From JAAOIF01 sp965217125 (GTDB lineage Bacteria; Pseudomonadota; Gammaproteobacteria; PS1; Pseudothioglobaceae), in the NCBI GenBank assembly GCA_965217125.1, contig OZ244244.1:620001-684000 (forward strand): a stretch of DNA of 64,000 nucleotides, in the 5' to 3' direction. Below the pieces are notes generated by a model, which was not told where the DNA came from, made no database searches, and worked only from the letters and a program-made list of their open reading frames with translations. The position numbers and the translations under genes are program-made. Positions 1 through 8,218 of the stretch are shown piece by piece. How positions within the stretch are numbered: the stretch's first letter is position 1; each line of letters opens with the position of its first letter.

Positions 1-2
1 TT

Positions 3-1058
3 AACGGCATTGTTAATTGGTATGGCGGCTATCTTGAGAAATTAGGCATTGATTATATTTATGGCTTTGGTAAATTAGTCGATAAAAATACTGTGTCGGT
101 GAATGACAAAAGCTACACCGCAAAACACATTGTGCTGGCACCGGGCGGCGAGCCTTTTGTGCCGGCACTTGAAGGCGCTGAATTTGGCATTAGCTCCGAT
201 GGTTTTTTTGAACTAGAAGAATTACCTAAAAAAGTTGCGGTGATTGGTGGCGGCTATATTGGGGTGGAGCTTGCTGGCGTTTTGAATAGTTTGGGCGCAA
301 AGGTGGAAATATTTTGTCGAAGCGCTTTATTACGAGGTTTTGATGAGACCATTCAAAATACCTTAGAAAAAGATTATCGTGCTTTTGGTATTAAAATTCA
401 TCACCATATTCACATTGAAAAATTGCTCAAAAATAAAACCATTAAAAGCAATAAAGGAGATTTTAAGGGCTTTGATAGCATTATTTGGGCAGTTGGCAGA
501 AATCCAATAACCGGTGATTTGGGCTTACAAAATGCCGGCGTTGAATCTGACCAACACGGTTTTATCCCCACTGATAAATACCAAGCCACCAATGTAGATA
601 ATATTTTTGCACTGGGTGATGCAACAGGTCGAGCACCACTCACCCCAGTTGCTATTGCTGCTGGCAGGCGTTTAGCAGACCGTTTGTATAATAATATGAC
701 CCACAGACATCTTGATTATAATAATATTGCTACGGTGATTTTTTCGCACCCGCCGATTGGCACGATCGGGCTTAGCGAAGCGCAAGCTAATGAAAAATTT
801 GATAAAGTCAAAATCTATAAATCAGAATTTACCCCAATGGCAGATGCTTTGCTCAATCATAAAACCACCACAGCATTAAAATTAGTTTGCGCGGGCGCGG
901 ACGAAAAAGTAGTAGGCTGCCATATTATCGGGCATGGGGCTGATGAAATGTTGCAGGGTTTTGCTGTGGCAATTAAAATGGGCGCTAACAAAAAACAATT
1001 TGATGATACTGTGGCAATTCACCCTACCAGCGCTGAGGAATTAGTAACAATGCGTTAA
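3..1058 (+). CDS. gor: Glutathione reductase (5' end outside window)
   Basis: This FAD-dependent oxidoreductase reduces glutathione disulfide with NADPH in the cytoplasm. The frame is already open at base 3, so the N-terminal FAD domain and the redox CxxxxC pair lie to the left of the window. Visible parts are the NADPH-binding GGGYIGVELAG motif, the FAD motif FALGDATG, the dimerisation-domain block HPPIGTIGLSEAQA and the C-terminal HPTSAEELVTMR with the catalytic histidine. The spacing and the wording of the last 100 residues are those of Gor rather than lipoamide dehydrogenase or mercuric reductase. Its stop overlaps the end of the convergent nuclease gene by 4 bases. Trypanothione-type reductase is the only realistic alternative. 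Confidence 0.93.
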   Translation, partial: NGIVNWYGGYLEKLGIDYIYGFGKLVDKNTVSVNDKSYTAKHIVLAPGGEPFVPALEGAEFGISSDGFFELEELPKKVAVIGGGYIGVELAGVLNSLGAKVEIFCRSALLRGFDETIQNTLEKDYRAFGIKIHHHIHIEKLLKNKTIKSNKGDFKGFDSIIWAVGRNPITGDLGLQNAGVESDQHGFIPTDKYQATNVDNIFALGDATGRAPLTPVAIAAGRRLADRLYNNMTHRHLDYNNIATVIFSHPPIGTIGLSEAQANEKFDKVKIYKSEFTPMADALLNHKTTTALKLVCAGADEKVVGCHIIGHGADEMLQGFAVAIKMGANKKQFDDTVAIHPTSAEELVTMR

Positions 1059-1537
1059 AATTTTCGCGGATGCTTTTTGCGCCATAATCGTGGCTCGAGC
1101 GGAGGTTGCACATAGCCCCAAAATCCTAACTTGTTTTTTCTTGCGATTGCCTCTTGTCTCTTGTATTCATTGCCATAAGCCCACGCCATCCCTTGCTCTA
1201 CCATATATTTGCCGATATTAACATCGCCCTTGTAAACACGCACTAAAACTCGCTTATAATAATCAACACCGAGCGGCTTAATGGTTAATTTTCCGGGTAA
1301 ATCTTTAAGTATTTGCTTTAAATAATATTTAGACAGCTTACCGCAATCAATAATTTTATCGGCTGTTTTTTGGCAAAGTTGCCTTATCTCAGGCGTATCA
1401 ATGCCTTTAATACGCATCTGCATACTGATGCTATCACCATCAACAATATAGAGCGTTTTTTCACTCTCTAAGCTAAAATTGCTCGGGATTGCTAAGGCTT
1501 GCATACTTAATGATGCGAATAAAATAAATAATTTCAT
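1055..1537 (-). CDS. Secreted thermonuclease-like (SNase) protein
   Basis: This 160-residue protein matches the staphylococcal-nuclease fold. A hydrophobic signal peptide (residues 1-16, ending QALA) is followed by the SNase core. VDGDS supplies the first metal-binding aspartate. RIKGIDTPEIRQLC supplies the catalytic arginine, the Asp-Thr pair and a glutamate. DYYKRVLVRVY supplies the second arginine. EQGMAWAYG and the closing GFWG are also typical of the family. Export suggests degradation of nucleic acid in the periplasm or outside the cell. The gene is monocistronic and convergent with gor. Whether it is active as a nuclease or only carries the fold cannot be read from sequence. Confidence 0.85.
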   Translation of the reverse strand: MKLFILFASLSMQALAIPSNFSLESEKTLYIVDGDSISMQMRIKGIDTPEIRQLCQKTADKIIDCGKLSKYYLKQILKDLPGKLTIKPLGVDYYKRVLVRVYKGDVNIGKYMVEQGMAWAYGNEYKRQEAIARKNKLGFWGYVQPPLEPRLWRKKHPRKF

Positions 1538-1588
1538 CTATGGCGATAGTAGCGGTAAAATTAGTTAATTTTAACGCATTTTTTATTC

Positions 1589-1966
1589 GTGATTTTAGAC
1601 AAAATACAATTTGACCAAAATGGCTTAATACCCGCCATCGCACAAGATTTTGACAGTGGCGAAGTGCTGATGTTTGCTTGGATGAACAGAGAATCTTTGC
1701 AGCTCACTATTGAGAAAAAACAAGCAGTTTATTATTCACGCTCACGCCAAAAACTCTGGTTTAAAGGCGAAGAATCGGGGCATACACAGATAGTAAAAGA
1801 CATTTATACCGATTGCGATAATGATGTTATTTTATTAAAAGTAGCACAAACCGGTGGGATTGCTTGCCATACAGGCAGAAAATCTTGCTTTTTTCAAAAA
1901 ATAGTTGATAATACTTGGGAAAAAGTTGCCAAGATTGTCAAACACCCTAAACAAATTTATGGATGA
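1589..1966 (+). CDS. hisI: Phosphoribosyl-AMP cyclohydrolase
   Basis: This enzyme catalyses the third step of histidine synthesis, opening the purine ring of phosphoribosyl-AMP. The 125-residue protein carries the family signatures SGEVLMFAWMN, YYSRSRQKLWFKGEESGH and the metal-binding DCDNDVILL plus GGIACHTGRKSCFF. It is the monofunctional form, because HisE is encoded separately just downstream. The start is a GTG with no strong ribosome binding site. The alternative internal starts would cut into the conserved N-terminus. The 3' end overlaps hisE by 8 bases, which suggests translational coupling. Confidence 0.95.
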   Translation: MILDKIQFDQNGLIPAIAQDFDSGEVLMFAWMNRESLQLTIEKKQAVYYSRSRQKLWFKGEESGHTQIVKDIYTDCDNDVILLKVAQTGGIACHTGRKSCFFQKIVDNTWEKVAKIVKHPKQIYG

Positions 1967-2276
1967 AATTTTAACAAAATTAGAACAAATTTTAGAAATC
2001 AGAAAATCTGCCAAGCCAGATATTTCCTATGTCTCTTCTTTATACGCCAAAGGCTTGGATGAAATTCTAAAAAAAATTGCCGAAGAATCCGCCGAAGTGA
2101 TTATGGCAGCCAAAGATGGCGAAAAGCAGAAAATCATCTATGAAGTGGCAGACCTTTGGTTTCACACACTTGTATTACTGCGCCACAAAGATATTGAAGT
2201 GTCTAAAATACAAGATGAATTATCAATGCGATTTGGCTTATCGGGATTAAGCGAAAAAGCCAATAGACAAAACTAA
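1959..2276 (+). CDS. hisE: Phosphoribosyl-ATP pyrophosphatase
   Basis: HisE removes pyrophosphate from phosphoribosyl-ATP, the second step of histidine synthesis. The ATG at 1959 gives a 105-residue protein of normal length. A longer reading from 1905 lies inside hisI and adds residues with no family resemblance. The conserved block KKIAEESAEVIMAAKDG and the following YEVADLWFHTLVLL are the MazG-like helices that bind magnesium through acidic residues. It sits between hisI and the tat genes, a hisI-hisE-tatABC arrangement that is common in proteobacteria. Confidence 0.95.
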   Translation: MDEILTKLEQILEIRKSAKPDISYVSSLYAKGLDEILKKIAEESAEVIMAAKDGEKQKIIYEVADLWFHTLVLLRHKDIEVSKIQDELSMRFGLSGLSEKANRQN

Positions 2277-2291
2277 AACAGGAGAAAAACT

Positions 2292-2501
2292 ATGGTGCCA
2301 GGACCTTTTGAACTCATTATTATCTTAGTAATTGTATTGCTGATTTTTGGCGGAAAACGCTTGAAAAATGTTGGCAGCGATATTGGCGGCGCTATTAAAG
2401 GCTTTAAAAAATCGATGAAAGAAAGTGAGTCAGACAAAATCGATAACAAAGACGACATCATAGACGCTAAAGTTGTTAAAGAAGAAAAAACTGACATTTA
2501 A
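2292..2501 (+). CDS. tatA: Twin-arginine translocase subunit TatA
   Basis: TatA polymerises in the inner membrane to form the pore that moves folded proteins carrying twin-arginine signals. The 69-residue protein has one N-terminal membrane helix (about residues 5-20), the hinge FGGKRLKNVG, an amphipathic helix rich in GxxxGFKKS, and a charged tail. The Phe-Gly after the membrane helix is the TatA hallmark. An AGGAG ribosome binding site precedes the ATG. It starts the tatABC run, with 3 bases between its stop and the tatB start. Confidence 0.95.
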   Translation: MVPGPFELIIILVIVLLIFGGKRLKNVGSDIGGAIKGFKKSMKESESDKIDNKDDIIDAKVVKEEKTDI

Positions 2502-2504
2502 ACT

Positions 2505-2792
2505 ATGTTTGACTTTGGTTTTTGGGAAATTTGCCTGTGTGGGGTTATTACATTAATTGTGGTCGGCCCTGAAAGAATGCCAGCCATCGCCAGAAAAGCT
2601 GGGCATTATGTTGGAAAAGCCAAACAATTTGTTACTAAAATCCAGCAAGATATTGGCGATGAACTTGAAGCTGATAAACTCAAACAGCATTTAAGTATCA
2701 AAGATAAAGACAGCAATATTGTTGATGTTTTTCAACAAACTAAAGACACGCTCAATCAAATCAAGCAAGACGCCAGCGACAAAAAATCATGA
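2505..2792 (+). CDS. tatB: Twin-arginine translocase subunit TatB
   Basis: TatB forms the substrate-recognition complex with TatC. The protein (95 residues) has a short periplasmic start, one membrane helix (about residues 6-21) with the TatB-specific VGPERMPAIARKAG stretch, and a long amphipathic and charged tail (AKQFVTKIQQDIGDELEADKL). The Pro-Glu-Arg-Met-Pro sequence separates it from TatA. The stop overlaps the start of tatC by 4 bases, so the two are probably coupled in translation. Confidence 0.95.
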   Translation: MFDFGFWEICLCGVITLIVVGPERMPAIARKAGHYVGKAKQFVTKIQQDIGDELEADKLKQHLSIKDKDSNIVDVFQQTKDTLNQIKQDASDKKS

Positions 2793-3625
2793 CTTCACAA
2801 AACATAAAAGAAGAAATGAGCTTTGTTGCACATTTGGTTGAATTACGCAACAAACTATTACACTGTGTTATTGCTATTGTGTTGGTGTTTGTTGGTATTT
2901 TCCCCTTTGCCAATGAAGTTTACGCTTTTATTGCAGCGCCAATTATTAATGTGTTGCCAAGCGATAGCAATATTATTGCCATTGGGGTTATTTCGCCATT
3001 TTTAACGCCGCTTAAAATGGCATTAATTTTTTCGGTGTATATTGCTATGCCTTATTTGTTGTCTCAAATTTGGTCCTTTATTACGCCGGCTTTATACAAA
3101 CATGAAAAGCAAATGGTGTTGCCCTTGGTGATTTCATCTACTATTTTATTTTATACAGGGCTGTTATTTTCATTCTATATTGTCTTTCCTGTTATCTTTG
3201 GATTTTTATCTAATATCGGTCCAAATGTGGTCGATTTCACCCCAGATATTCAATATTACTTAGACTTTGTGCTTAAAGTTTCTTTTGCCTTTGGTGTTGC
3301 TTTTGAAGTGCCTGTAGCAACCATTCTGCTGATTATGTTTGGGGTAACAACAGTAGAAAAATTAAAAAAAAATCGCCCTTATGTGATTATTGCCGCCTTT
3401 GTTTTAGGTATGTTACTAACCCCGCCTGATATTATTTCACAAGTGTTAATCGCTATCCCGATGTGGTTGTTATTTGAAATTGGGCTATTTTTTGCGCCGT
3501 TATTTAAACGCCGAAAAGGCGGAGGGGCTGAGCCTGATGAGCATAAAATATTAGATGACGAAGAGGATGCTGATATGGATGCAGAAATGGATAAAATAGA
3601 TGCAGAAATGAAAAAATTAGATTAG
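2789..3625 (+). CDS. tatC: Twin-arginine translocase subunit TatC
   Basis: TatC is the six-helix membrane protein that binds twin-arginine signal peptides. The 278-residue product begins with the conserved amphipathic segment and HLVELRNKLLHC. It continues with the first cytoplasmic loop (LSQIWSFITPALYKHEK, containing the family FxxPgLyxxE pattern) and hydrophobic helices through residue 245. The C-terminal tail (roughly 248-278) is unusually acidic with DEEDADMDAEMDKIDAEM repeats and is longer than the usual tail. It closes the tatABC operon. Confidence 0.95.
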   Translation: MTSQNIKEEMSFVAHLVELRNKLLHCVIAIVLVFVGIFPFANEVYAFIAAPIINVLPSDSNIIAIGVISPFLTPLKMALIFSVYIAMPYLLSQIWSFITPALYKHEKQMVLPLVISSTILFYTGLLFSFYIVFPVIFGFLSNIGPNVVDFTPDIQYYLDFVLKVSFAFGVAFEVPVATILLIMFGVTTVEKLKKNRPYVIIAAFVLGMLLTPPDIISQVLIAIPMWLLFEIGLFFAPLFKRRKGGGAEPDEHKILDDEEDADMDAEMDKIDAEMKKLD

Positions 3626-3662
3626 TAATATCTATCTCAATAATTCAAACGCACTAATTAAG

Positions 3663-3686
3663 AGCTAAAAAAACAGTGTTTTAGCT
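3663..3686. terminator. Hairpin between convergent tatC and ABC genes
   Basis: Eight-base arms AGCTAAAA and TTTTAGCT enclose an 8-base loop and overlap the stop of the leftward ABC gene. The hairpin could end transcription from either side. The tract after it is only weakly T-rich on either strand, so the call is tentative. Confidence 0.35.
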
Positions 3687-4313
3687 GTTGTCATATTTCA
3701 AATGCAAGTGCTGATGTGGTATTTGTGTGCCAATATCAATAGAATGAGTGGCGATAATAATGCTGTGATTTTCAGATAAAAGTTTATTTAACAATTGATA
3801 CAATTGTTTTTTAGCATTGTTATCTAAATGCTCTGTTGGCTCATCTAATAGCCAAATTTTAGGGTTGATTATATAAGCGCGTGCTAATGCTAACCGTTGT
3901 TTTTCACCGCTGGAAAGATTGTTAGAATGTTGTTTGCGTAAATGGCTCAAACCTGCCCAACTCAATGCTTTATCAACTAACTGAGGGCTTTTTTTAGCCT
4001 TTATCCATAAAGGATAGTGAATATTAGCCTCAACACTGCAATTAAATAAATAAGGCTCATTAGATAAATAAACACTATTTTTTGCCAAAAGATGTCTTTT
4101 TTTTGCCAAGAATTTTTGTTGTTGAAACACAATACTACCGCTATCAGCATCTATCAGTCCATTGATTATTTTTAAAAAAGTGCTTTTACCACTGCCGTTA
4201 TTACCAGTGATAATAATACATTTTCCTTGATAAATTTCAAAAGCTTTAATTTTTAAAAGCGGCTGTTGAAAGGATTTTGTAATATTGTGCAAACGCACTA
4301 ATGGTTCAGACAT
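3681..4313 (-). CDS. ABC transporter ATPase, tungstate/molybdate type
   Basis: This 210-residue cytoplasmic ATPase has Walker A GNNGSGKST (about residue 40), signature LSSGEKQRLALARAY, Walker B IWLLDEPTEHLD and the switch histidine in IIATHS. The ATG at 4313 was preferred to one 12 codons upstream because it begins at the family start MSEPLVRLHNITKSF. It overlaps the permease gene by 8 bases, so the two are translated together. The permease resembles TupB, which makes this a TupC-like ATPase for tungstate. The substrate remains an inference because no binding protein is encoded beside it. Confidence 0.8.
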   Translation of the reverse strand: MSEPLVRLHNITKSFQQPLLKIKAFEIYQGKCIIITGNNGSGKSTFLKIINGLIDADSGSIVFQQQKFLAKKRHLLAKNSVYLSNEPYLFNCSVEANIHYPLWIKAKKSPQLVDKALSWAGLSHLRKQHSNNLSSGEKQRLALARAYIINPKIWLLDEPTEHLDNNAKKQLYQLLNKLLSENHSIIIATHSIDIGTQIPHQHLHLKYDNS

Positions 4314-5010
4314 AAATCCTAGCCTTTTTGTTAAAAAACAAAATAGCAAAATTAAGTAATAGTGCCAATATCAGTAATACAATGCCTAAGGCAATACCCT
4401 GACTAAATTCACCCTTGCTGGTTTCTAAGGCAATGGCAGTGGTGATATTTCTGGTGTAATGCAAGATATTCCCGCCCACCATAATAGCGCTACCAACCTC
4501 AGCAATAATGCGTCCAAATGCGATAATGATAGCGGTTAATAAAACAAAACGAGATTCAAACATTATCGTTAATACTAATTGCCAAAAATTAGCACCCAAA
4601 GTGATGGCTGTTTCTCGTGCGTTTTGATTGATACTCTTAAAGCCGCTATAACTAATATTTAAAAGAATAGGGAAGGCTAATAACGCTTGTCCAAATACCA
4701 TTGCTTTTTGTGAAAACAACCAGCGTAAATCACCCAGCAACCCATGCCTTGATAATAATAAATACACCACCAAACCAACCACCACAGCCGGCACCGCAAC
4801 CAAGGTATTGTTAATAGCAATAATCGCCCCCTCAAAACGCGGACGATACTCAAACAAAATAAAGGACAACAAAAAAGCCAATGGTGTGGCAATCAATATT
4901 GCCAATAATGAGACCCGCAAAGAAACAAAAACAATTTCCCATAATGCTGCGTCAGCAGAAAACAATAAAATAATGGCATTGAGAATAATGGTTGATAAAT
5001 CAGTATCCAT
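4306..5010 (-). CDS. tupB: ABC permease, TupB-like (tungstate)
   Basis: This inner-membrane permease of 234 residues has about six hydrophobic helices. The EAA-type loop RETAITLGANFWQLVLTIMFE (about residues 130-150) docks the ATPase. The run IIAFGRIIAEVGSAIMVGGN (about 165-185) is characteristic of tungstate permeases of the TupB/WtpB kind. It is the first gene of a two-gene leftward operon. The periplasmic binding protein TupA is missing on both sides, so it is encoded elsewhere, is borrowed from another system, or has been lost. A molybdate or sulfate specificity cannot be excluded. Confidence 0.78.
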   Translation of the reverse strand: MDTDLSTIILNAIILLFSADAALWEIVFVSLRVSLLAILIATPLAFLLSFILFEYRPRFEGAIIAINNTLVAVPAVVVGLVVYLLLSRHGLLGDLRWLFSQKAMVFGQALLAFPILLNISYSGFKSINQNARETAITLGANFWQLVLTIMFESRFVLLTAIIIAFGRIIAEVGSAIMVGGNILHYTRNITTAIALETSKGEFSQGIALGIVLLILALLLNFAILFFNKKARIYV

Positions 5011-5094
5011 AAACTACCCAATGATTGACCGCCTCTTAATTTTGGACATTACTTTTTGTAATTTATTAAGGCTCATAACAACCAAAGCAACTAA

Positions 5095-6213
5095 TTATTG
5101 TGAGCTAAGTGTATTTTTAAGCGCCAATAGGCACAAAGCAACATTCTCAGCACTTGAGCTATTGCCCATCAAACCAATGCGCCAAACTTTGCCAGCATAA
5201 GCACCTAACCCTGCACCAATTTCTAAATTGTAATCATTTAATAAACTACTACGCACCTTAGCATCATCAACACCTTGTGGAATAAATACCGCATTCAGTT
5301 GTGGCAAGCGCTCTGCTTTATTAACTAAAAAATTAATGCCCATTGCCTCCAAACCGTCCCTTAGTTTTTTATGGTTAAGCTGATGACGAACCCAAGCATT
5401 CTCAATGCCTTCTTCTTGCAACATAAGCAATGATTCATGCAGGCCATATAAAGTATTCACCGGTGCGGTATGATGATAAGTGCGTTTAGCACCCTCGCCC
5501 CAATAACCCATAACTAAATTTAAGTCTAAAAACCAAGAAGTAACAGGCGTTTTACGCTTGCCAAGTTTTTTAATAGCGCGCTCACCAATACTAATCGGTG
5601 AAATGCCCGGCATTGCTGACAAACATTTTTGTGTACCTGAATAAATAGCATCAATCCCCCATTCGTCCACGCGTAATTCATTGCCAGCCAACGAAGTAAC
5701 CGCATCAACAATAGTAAGACAATTATGTGCCTGGGCAATTTTGCACAAGGCTTGCGCGTCAGAGAGGGCGCCAGTTGAAGTTTCAGCATGCACAAAAGCC
5801 AAGATTTTAGCATCAGGATTATCTTGCAGTGCTTGTTCAACTTTATCCGTTGAAACAGCGCAGCCCCAGTCGTCTTCAACCACAATAGCCAGACCGCCAA
5901 AACGAATAATATTTTCTTTCATACGCATCCCAAACACGCCATTGATGCAAACTATAACTTTATCGCCGCGTTCAACCAGATTAGCAAAACAAGTCTCCAT
6001 ACCAGCAGAACCCGGCGCCGATACCGGCATCGTCAGCTCATTTTCAGTCTTAAACGCATACTTTAACGCCTCTTTAGTCTCATCCATCATCCCAACAAAT
6101 GCAGGATCAAGATGCCCAATAGTCGGTCGTGCCATAGCAGATAAAATACGCGGATGCACATTGGCCGGCCCCGGCCCCATTAAAGTTCTAATTGGTGGAT
6201 TGAATGATTTCAT
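5095..6213 (-). CDS. Serine/alanine-glyoxylate aminotransferase
   Basis: This PLP enzyme of the class V aminotransferases converts glyoxylate to glycine with serine or alanine as donor. The 372-residue protein opens with MGPGPANVHPRILSAM. It has the substrate loop SAPGSAGMET, the PLP aspartate in TIVDAVTSLAGNE and the Schiff-base lysine in YSGTQKCLS. Together with the glycolate oxidase genes (glcD, glcE, glcF) found 4-11 kb downstream, it would complete glycolate to glycine salvage, which an autotroph with RuBisCO needs. It is transcribed alone. The serine-pyruvate type and the alanine-glyoxylate type cannot be told apart from sequence by eye. Confidence 0.88.
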   Translation of the reverse strand: MKSFNPPIRTLMGPGPANVHPRILSAMARPTIGHLDPAFVGMMDETKEALKYAFKTENELTMPVSAPGSAGMETCFANLVERGDKVIVCINGVFGMRMKENIIRFGGLAIVVEDDWGCAVSTDKVEQALQDNPDAKILAFVHAETSTGALSDAQALCKIAQAHNCLTIVDAVTSLAGNELRVDEWGIDAIYSGTQKCLSAMPGISPISIGERAIKKLGKRKTPVTSWFLDLNLVMGYWGEGAKRTYHHTAPVNTLYGLHESLLMLQEEGIENAWVRHQLNHKKLRDGLEAMGINFLVNKAERLPQLNAVFIPQGVDDAKVRSSLLNDYNLEIGAGLGAYAGKVWRIGLMGNSSSAENVALCLLALKNTLSSQ

Positions 6214-6356
6214 AATGTTTTTTTGTAGTTAAAAATAAAGTTGTAATTATAATTGCTATAAGCCAATCATAAAACAATTATTTTTATTAAATAACACCAA
6301 AGCTAAAAATCATTACTATAAAATAGTCAAAAAAATAAAACCTTCAAACAAAACTT

Positions 6357-6431
6357 ATGATAAAACAAAATTTAAAAGCAATATTTTTAGCAGCAATTAT
6401 TGTATTAACAACTTCTATCAGAGAAATTTAA
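6357..6431 (+). pseudogene. Signal-peptide stub of a lost exported protein
   Basis: The reading frame MIKQNLKAIFLAAIIVLTTS followed by five residues and a stop is a standard Sec signal peptide with nothing behind it. It stops about 10 bases before the first copy of the dispersed repeat, so the rest of the gene was probably removed by the event that placed the repeat. No ribosome binding site is obvious. Confidence 0.5.
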
Positions 6432-6546
6432 ACAACAAAGTAAAATCAAGTGATACTGACCCCTTTGATTTCTGACCCCTTTGATTTGACCCCTTTGATT
6501 TTATCTTTACAATCTGGGTTTCCTTTTTATGTTCTTCTTTGGTCAT
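6418..6546 (-). pseudogene. Truncated paralogue of the downstream-strand membrane protein
   Basis: A 42-codon frame starts at an ATG with a strong AGGAG site and overlaps the end of the 6548-6883 gene. Its first residues, TKEEHKKETQ, resemble residues 21-30 of that neighbour (TKEEHEKGNP). After about 14 codons the frame runs into the triple repeat. The rest of the reading (KSKGSNQRGQKSKGSVSLDF) is simply translated repeat. It is read as a paralogous second gene cut off by the repeat insertion. Confidence 0.5.
6442..6502 (-). repeat. Dispersed inverted repeat with two extra half units
   Basis: Bases 6442-6471 are the reverse complement of the repeat seen at 8979-9008, with arms AAATCAA and TTGATTT. 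Two further copies of TGACCCCTTTGATTT follow directly, ending at 6502. This tandem of three half units is not found at the other sites. Confidence 0.8.
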
Positions 6547-6547
6547 T

Positions 6548-6883
6548 TTATTTCTCCTTTTTTGTTTTTTTTGTCATCAGCCTCCACAGGTGGAAGTCAT
6601 CATACAGAACAGCCCAGGACCAAGTAAATATAGCCAAGATAGGCACAGTCCATTCAGGAAATGTAAGGGAAAGTGCTATAAGAATCACTACAAAACACCA
6701 AAGAAAGATATATTCGTCCTTCTTGGATTCTTTTTTAGTATACTGCTCCTTTTCAGGATTCTCGTGATTCCATACTCTTATTTCCCGACAACTTGGATTT
6801 CCTTTTTCATGCTCTTCTTTTGTCTTTGCACCACTTAAAATATTGTATCTATAGTCCCTATATTCTCGTTTAGTTTCTGTCAT
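6548..6883 (-). CDS. Small two-helix membrane protein, unknown
   Basis: The function of this 111-residue protein is not recognised. A charged N-terminal half (residues 1-57, rich in Lys, Glu and Arg) precedes two hydrophobic stretches (about 60-76 and 78-92) and a basic tail MTKKTKKEK, which suggests a small inner-membrane protein. The start at 6883 has a good AGGAGAGAT ribosome binding site. A truncated paralogue overlaps its stop. The gene lies in a region full of repeats and fragments, so it is probably mobile or accessory DNA. Confidence 0.6.
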   Translation of the reverse strand: MTETKREYRDYRYNILSGAKTKEEHEKGNPSCREIRVWNHENPEKEQYTKKESKKDEYIFLWCFVVILIALSLTFPEWTVPILAIFTWSWAVLYDDFHLWRLMTKKTKKEK

Positions 6884-7028
6884 AATATCTCTCCTTTGTG
6901 GTTTCCTTATTAACTTTACCTTTTATATTGCGATATTATGTAGCAGTTACACCTTAACATTCAATCTATAAAATTTAATTATATTATATCTCAAAAGCGT
7001 TTTAACAGAGCAATAAAAGGCAGTTTTG

Positions 7029-8186
7029 TTATAAAGATTCATGATTAAATCCTATTGATTCTGTTTTAATTATATTAAACGCCTCAAACTTTTTATCCGT
7101 AATAAGTGCATCTGTATCACTAAATGTTGGATTATCTATACCTATAAATATTGGAATATATAAATCTAAACCTACTAATATAGCATTAGAAAGTGTTGTT
7201 TTTTCTGTACTACTTAAATTTAACCACCACTCTTCTGACATATAAATATTTTCAATCATCGTAAAAATAAACAATGTTAGCGAATCTGAAGGAGACTTTG
7301 TTTTCATTAAGCTTTTATAGAAATGAGTGCAACTCTTTTTTTGTGACACAAGCCAAGTCAATACTACATAACCAACACCATTGCTCGAAAATACATTTAT
7401 TGTTAAATAATCAGGTATTGCATTAGGCTCTTGGGATATTTCTTGTATTTGATTTCCCTGAAAATCAAATGTTAAAACAAGAGATGAACTAGCCATGATG
7501 TTTGGCACTGAATCCAATGTAAACACCAAATGGTTTATTGTACTAAAATCTTGTTTATCTAAACAGGTATCAAGTATTTTCTTAATATGTTGGAGATCGT
7601 TTGTTGATAAATTATTATCTGTCTTTTTGTTTTTATGTATAGATTGTATTAGTATTTGCTCTAGTATATTTTTTCCTTTATCAGCATTTTTAAAGGTATC
7701 TATAGATGGTTTTACACCTGTCTTAATAAAAACCTCTCTAGCGACCGCTCTGTATGCAACCAAAAAACAATTAGCCTCTGTTGGTGAAAAGCCCTTATGT
7801 TCAATAGGTGAAAACAGTGAGTTATCATGAAAAGAGCAAAAACCTGTAAATGTTGATGCTCGGTTTATACCAAATTTTTTAGGCTCTATAACCAAGCCGT
7901 TTTTTGACTCTTTACAACATTCAAGTGTTGTTAGAACATGACCATCTTTTGCTATTTCTTTTAGAGATGACTTTGATACTGAATGAGCTTCAATTATTGT
8001 TTTACTGCATTTATGTTTTATTGAGTCTGGCACACTACATGTTTTATTACTGTAAAAACGGTTTGTTGGCTTATAAATATCATGCTTTGTTAATGACTTA
8101 TGCTTCTCACGATTTAAATGACACTTTTTATACTTAATTCCTGATCCACACCAACACGGATCGTTTCTTCTCACTCTACAATTCAT
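7029..8186 (-). CDS. SEC-C zinc-motif protein with Cys/His module, unknown
   Basis: The 385-residue protein starts with a SEC-C zinc motif, RNDPCWCGSGIKYKKCH (residues 7-23), as found at the end of SecA and in many defence or stress proteins. A second Cys/His-rich region follows. It combines a cysteine with EAHSVSKSSL (about residues 58-77) and GFCSFHDNSLFSPIEH (about 116-131), which looks like a split zinc site. The remainder (140-385) is not recognised. There is no signal peptide and no membrane helix. It stands alone among gene fragments and is AT-rich, consistent with horizontal origin. A role in defence or protein handling would be a guess. Confidence 0.65.
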   Translation of the reverse strand: MNCRVRRNDPCWCGSGIKYKKCHLNREKHKSLTKHDIYKPTNRFYSNKTCSVPDSIKHKCSKTIIEAHSVSKSSLKEIAKDGHVLTTLECCKESKNGLVIEPKKFGINRASTFTGFCSFHDNSLFSPIEHKGFSPTEANCFLVAYRAVAREVFIKTGVKPSIDTFKNADKGKNILEQILIQSIHKNKKTDNNLSTNDLQHIKKILDTCLDKQDFSTINHLVFTLDSVPNIMASSSLVLTFDFQGNQIQEISQEPNAIPDYLTINVFSSNGVGYVVLTWLVSQKKSCTHFYKSLMKTKSPSDSLTLFIFTMIENIYMSEEWWLNLSSTEKTTLSNAILVGLDLYIPIFIGIDNPTFSDTDALITDKKFEAFNIIKTESIGFNHESL

Positions 8187-8218
8187 AATTAACCTATTAT
8201 ACCCTCTAAAAGAAAAAA

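Noticed and set aside
1905..1958. N-terminal extension of HisE
   Set aside because: These codons overlap the end of hisI and are not part of the HisE family; the ATG at 1959 gives the usual length.
5681..6232. A 183-codon frame on the plus strand
   Set aside because: It lies fully antisense to the glyoxylate aminotransferase, has no protein family resemblance, and has no ribosome site.
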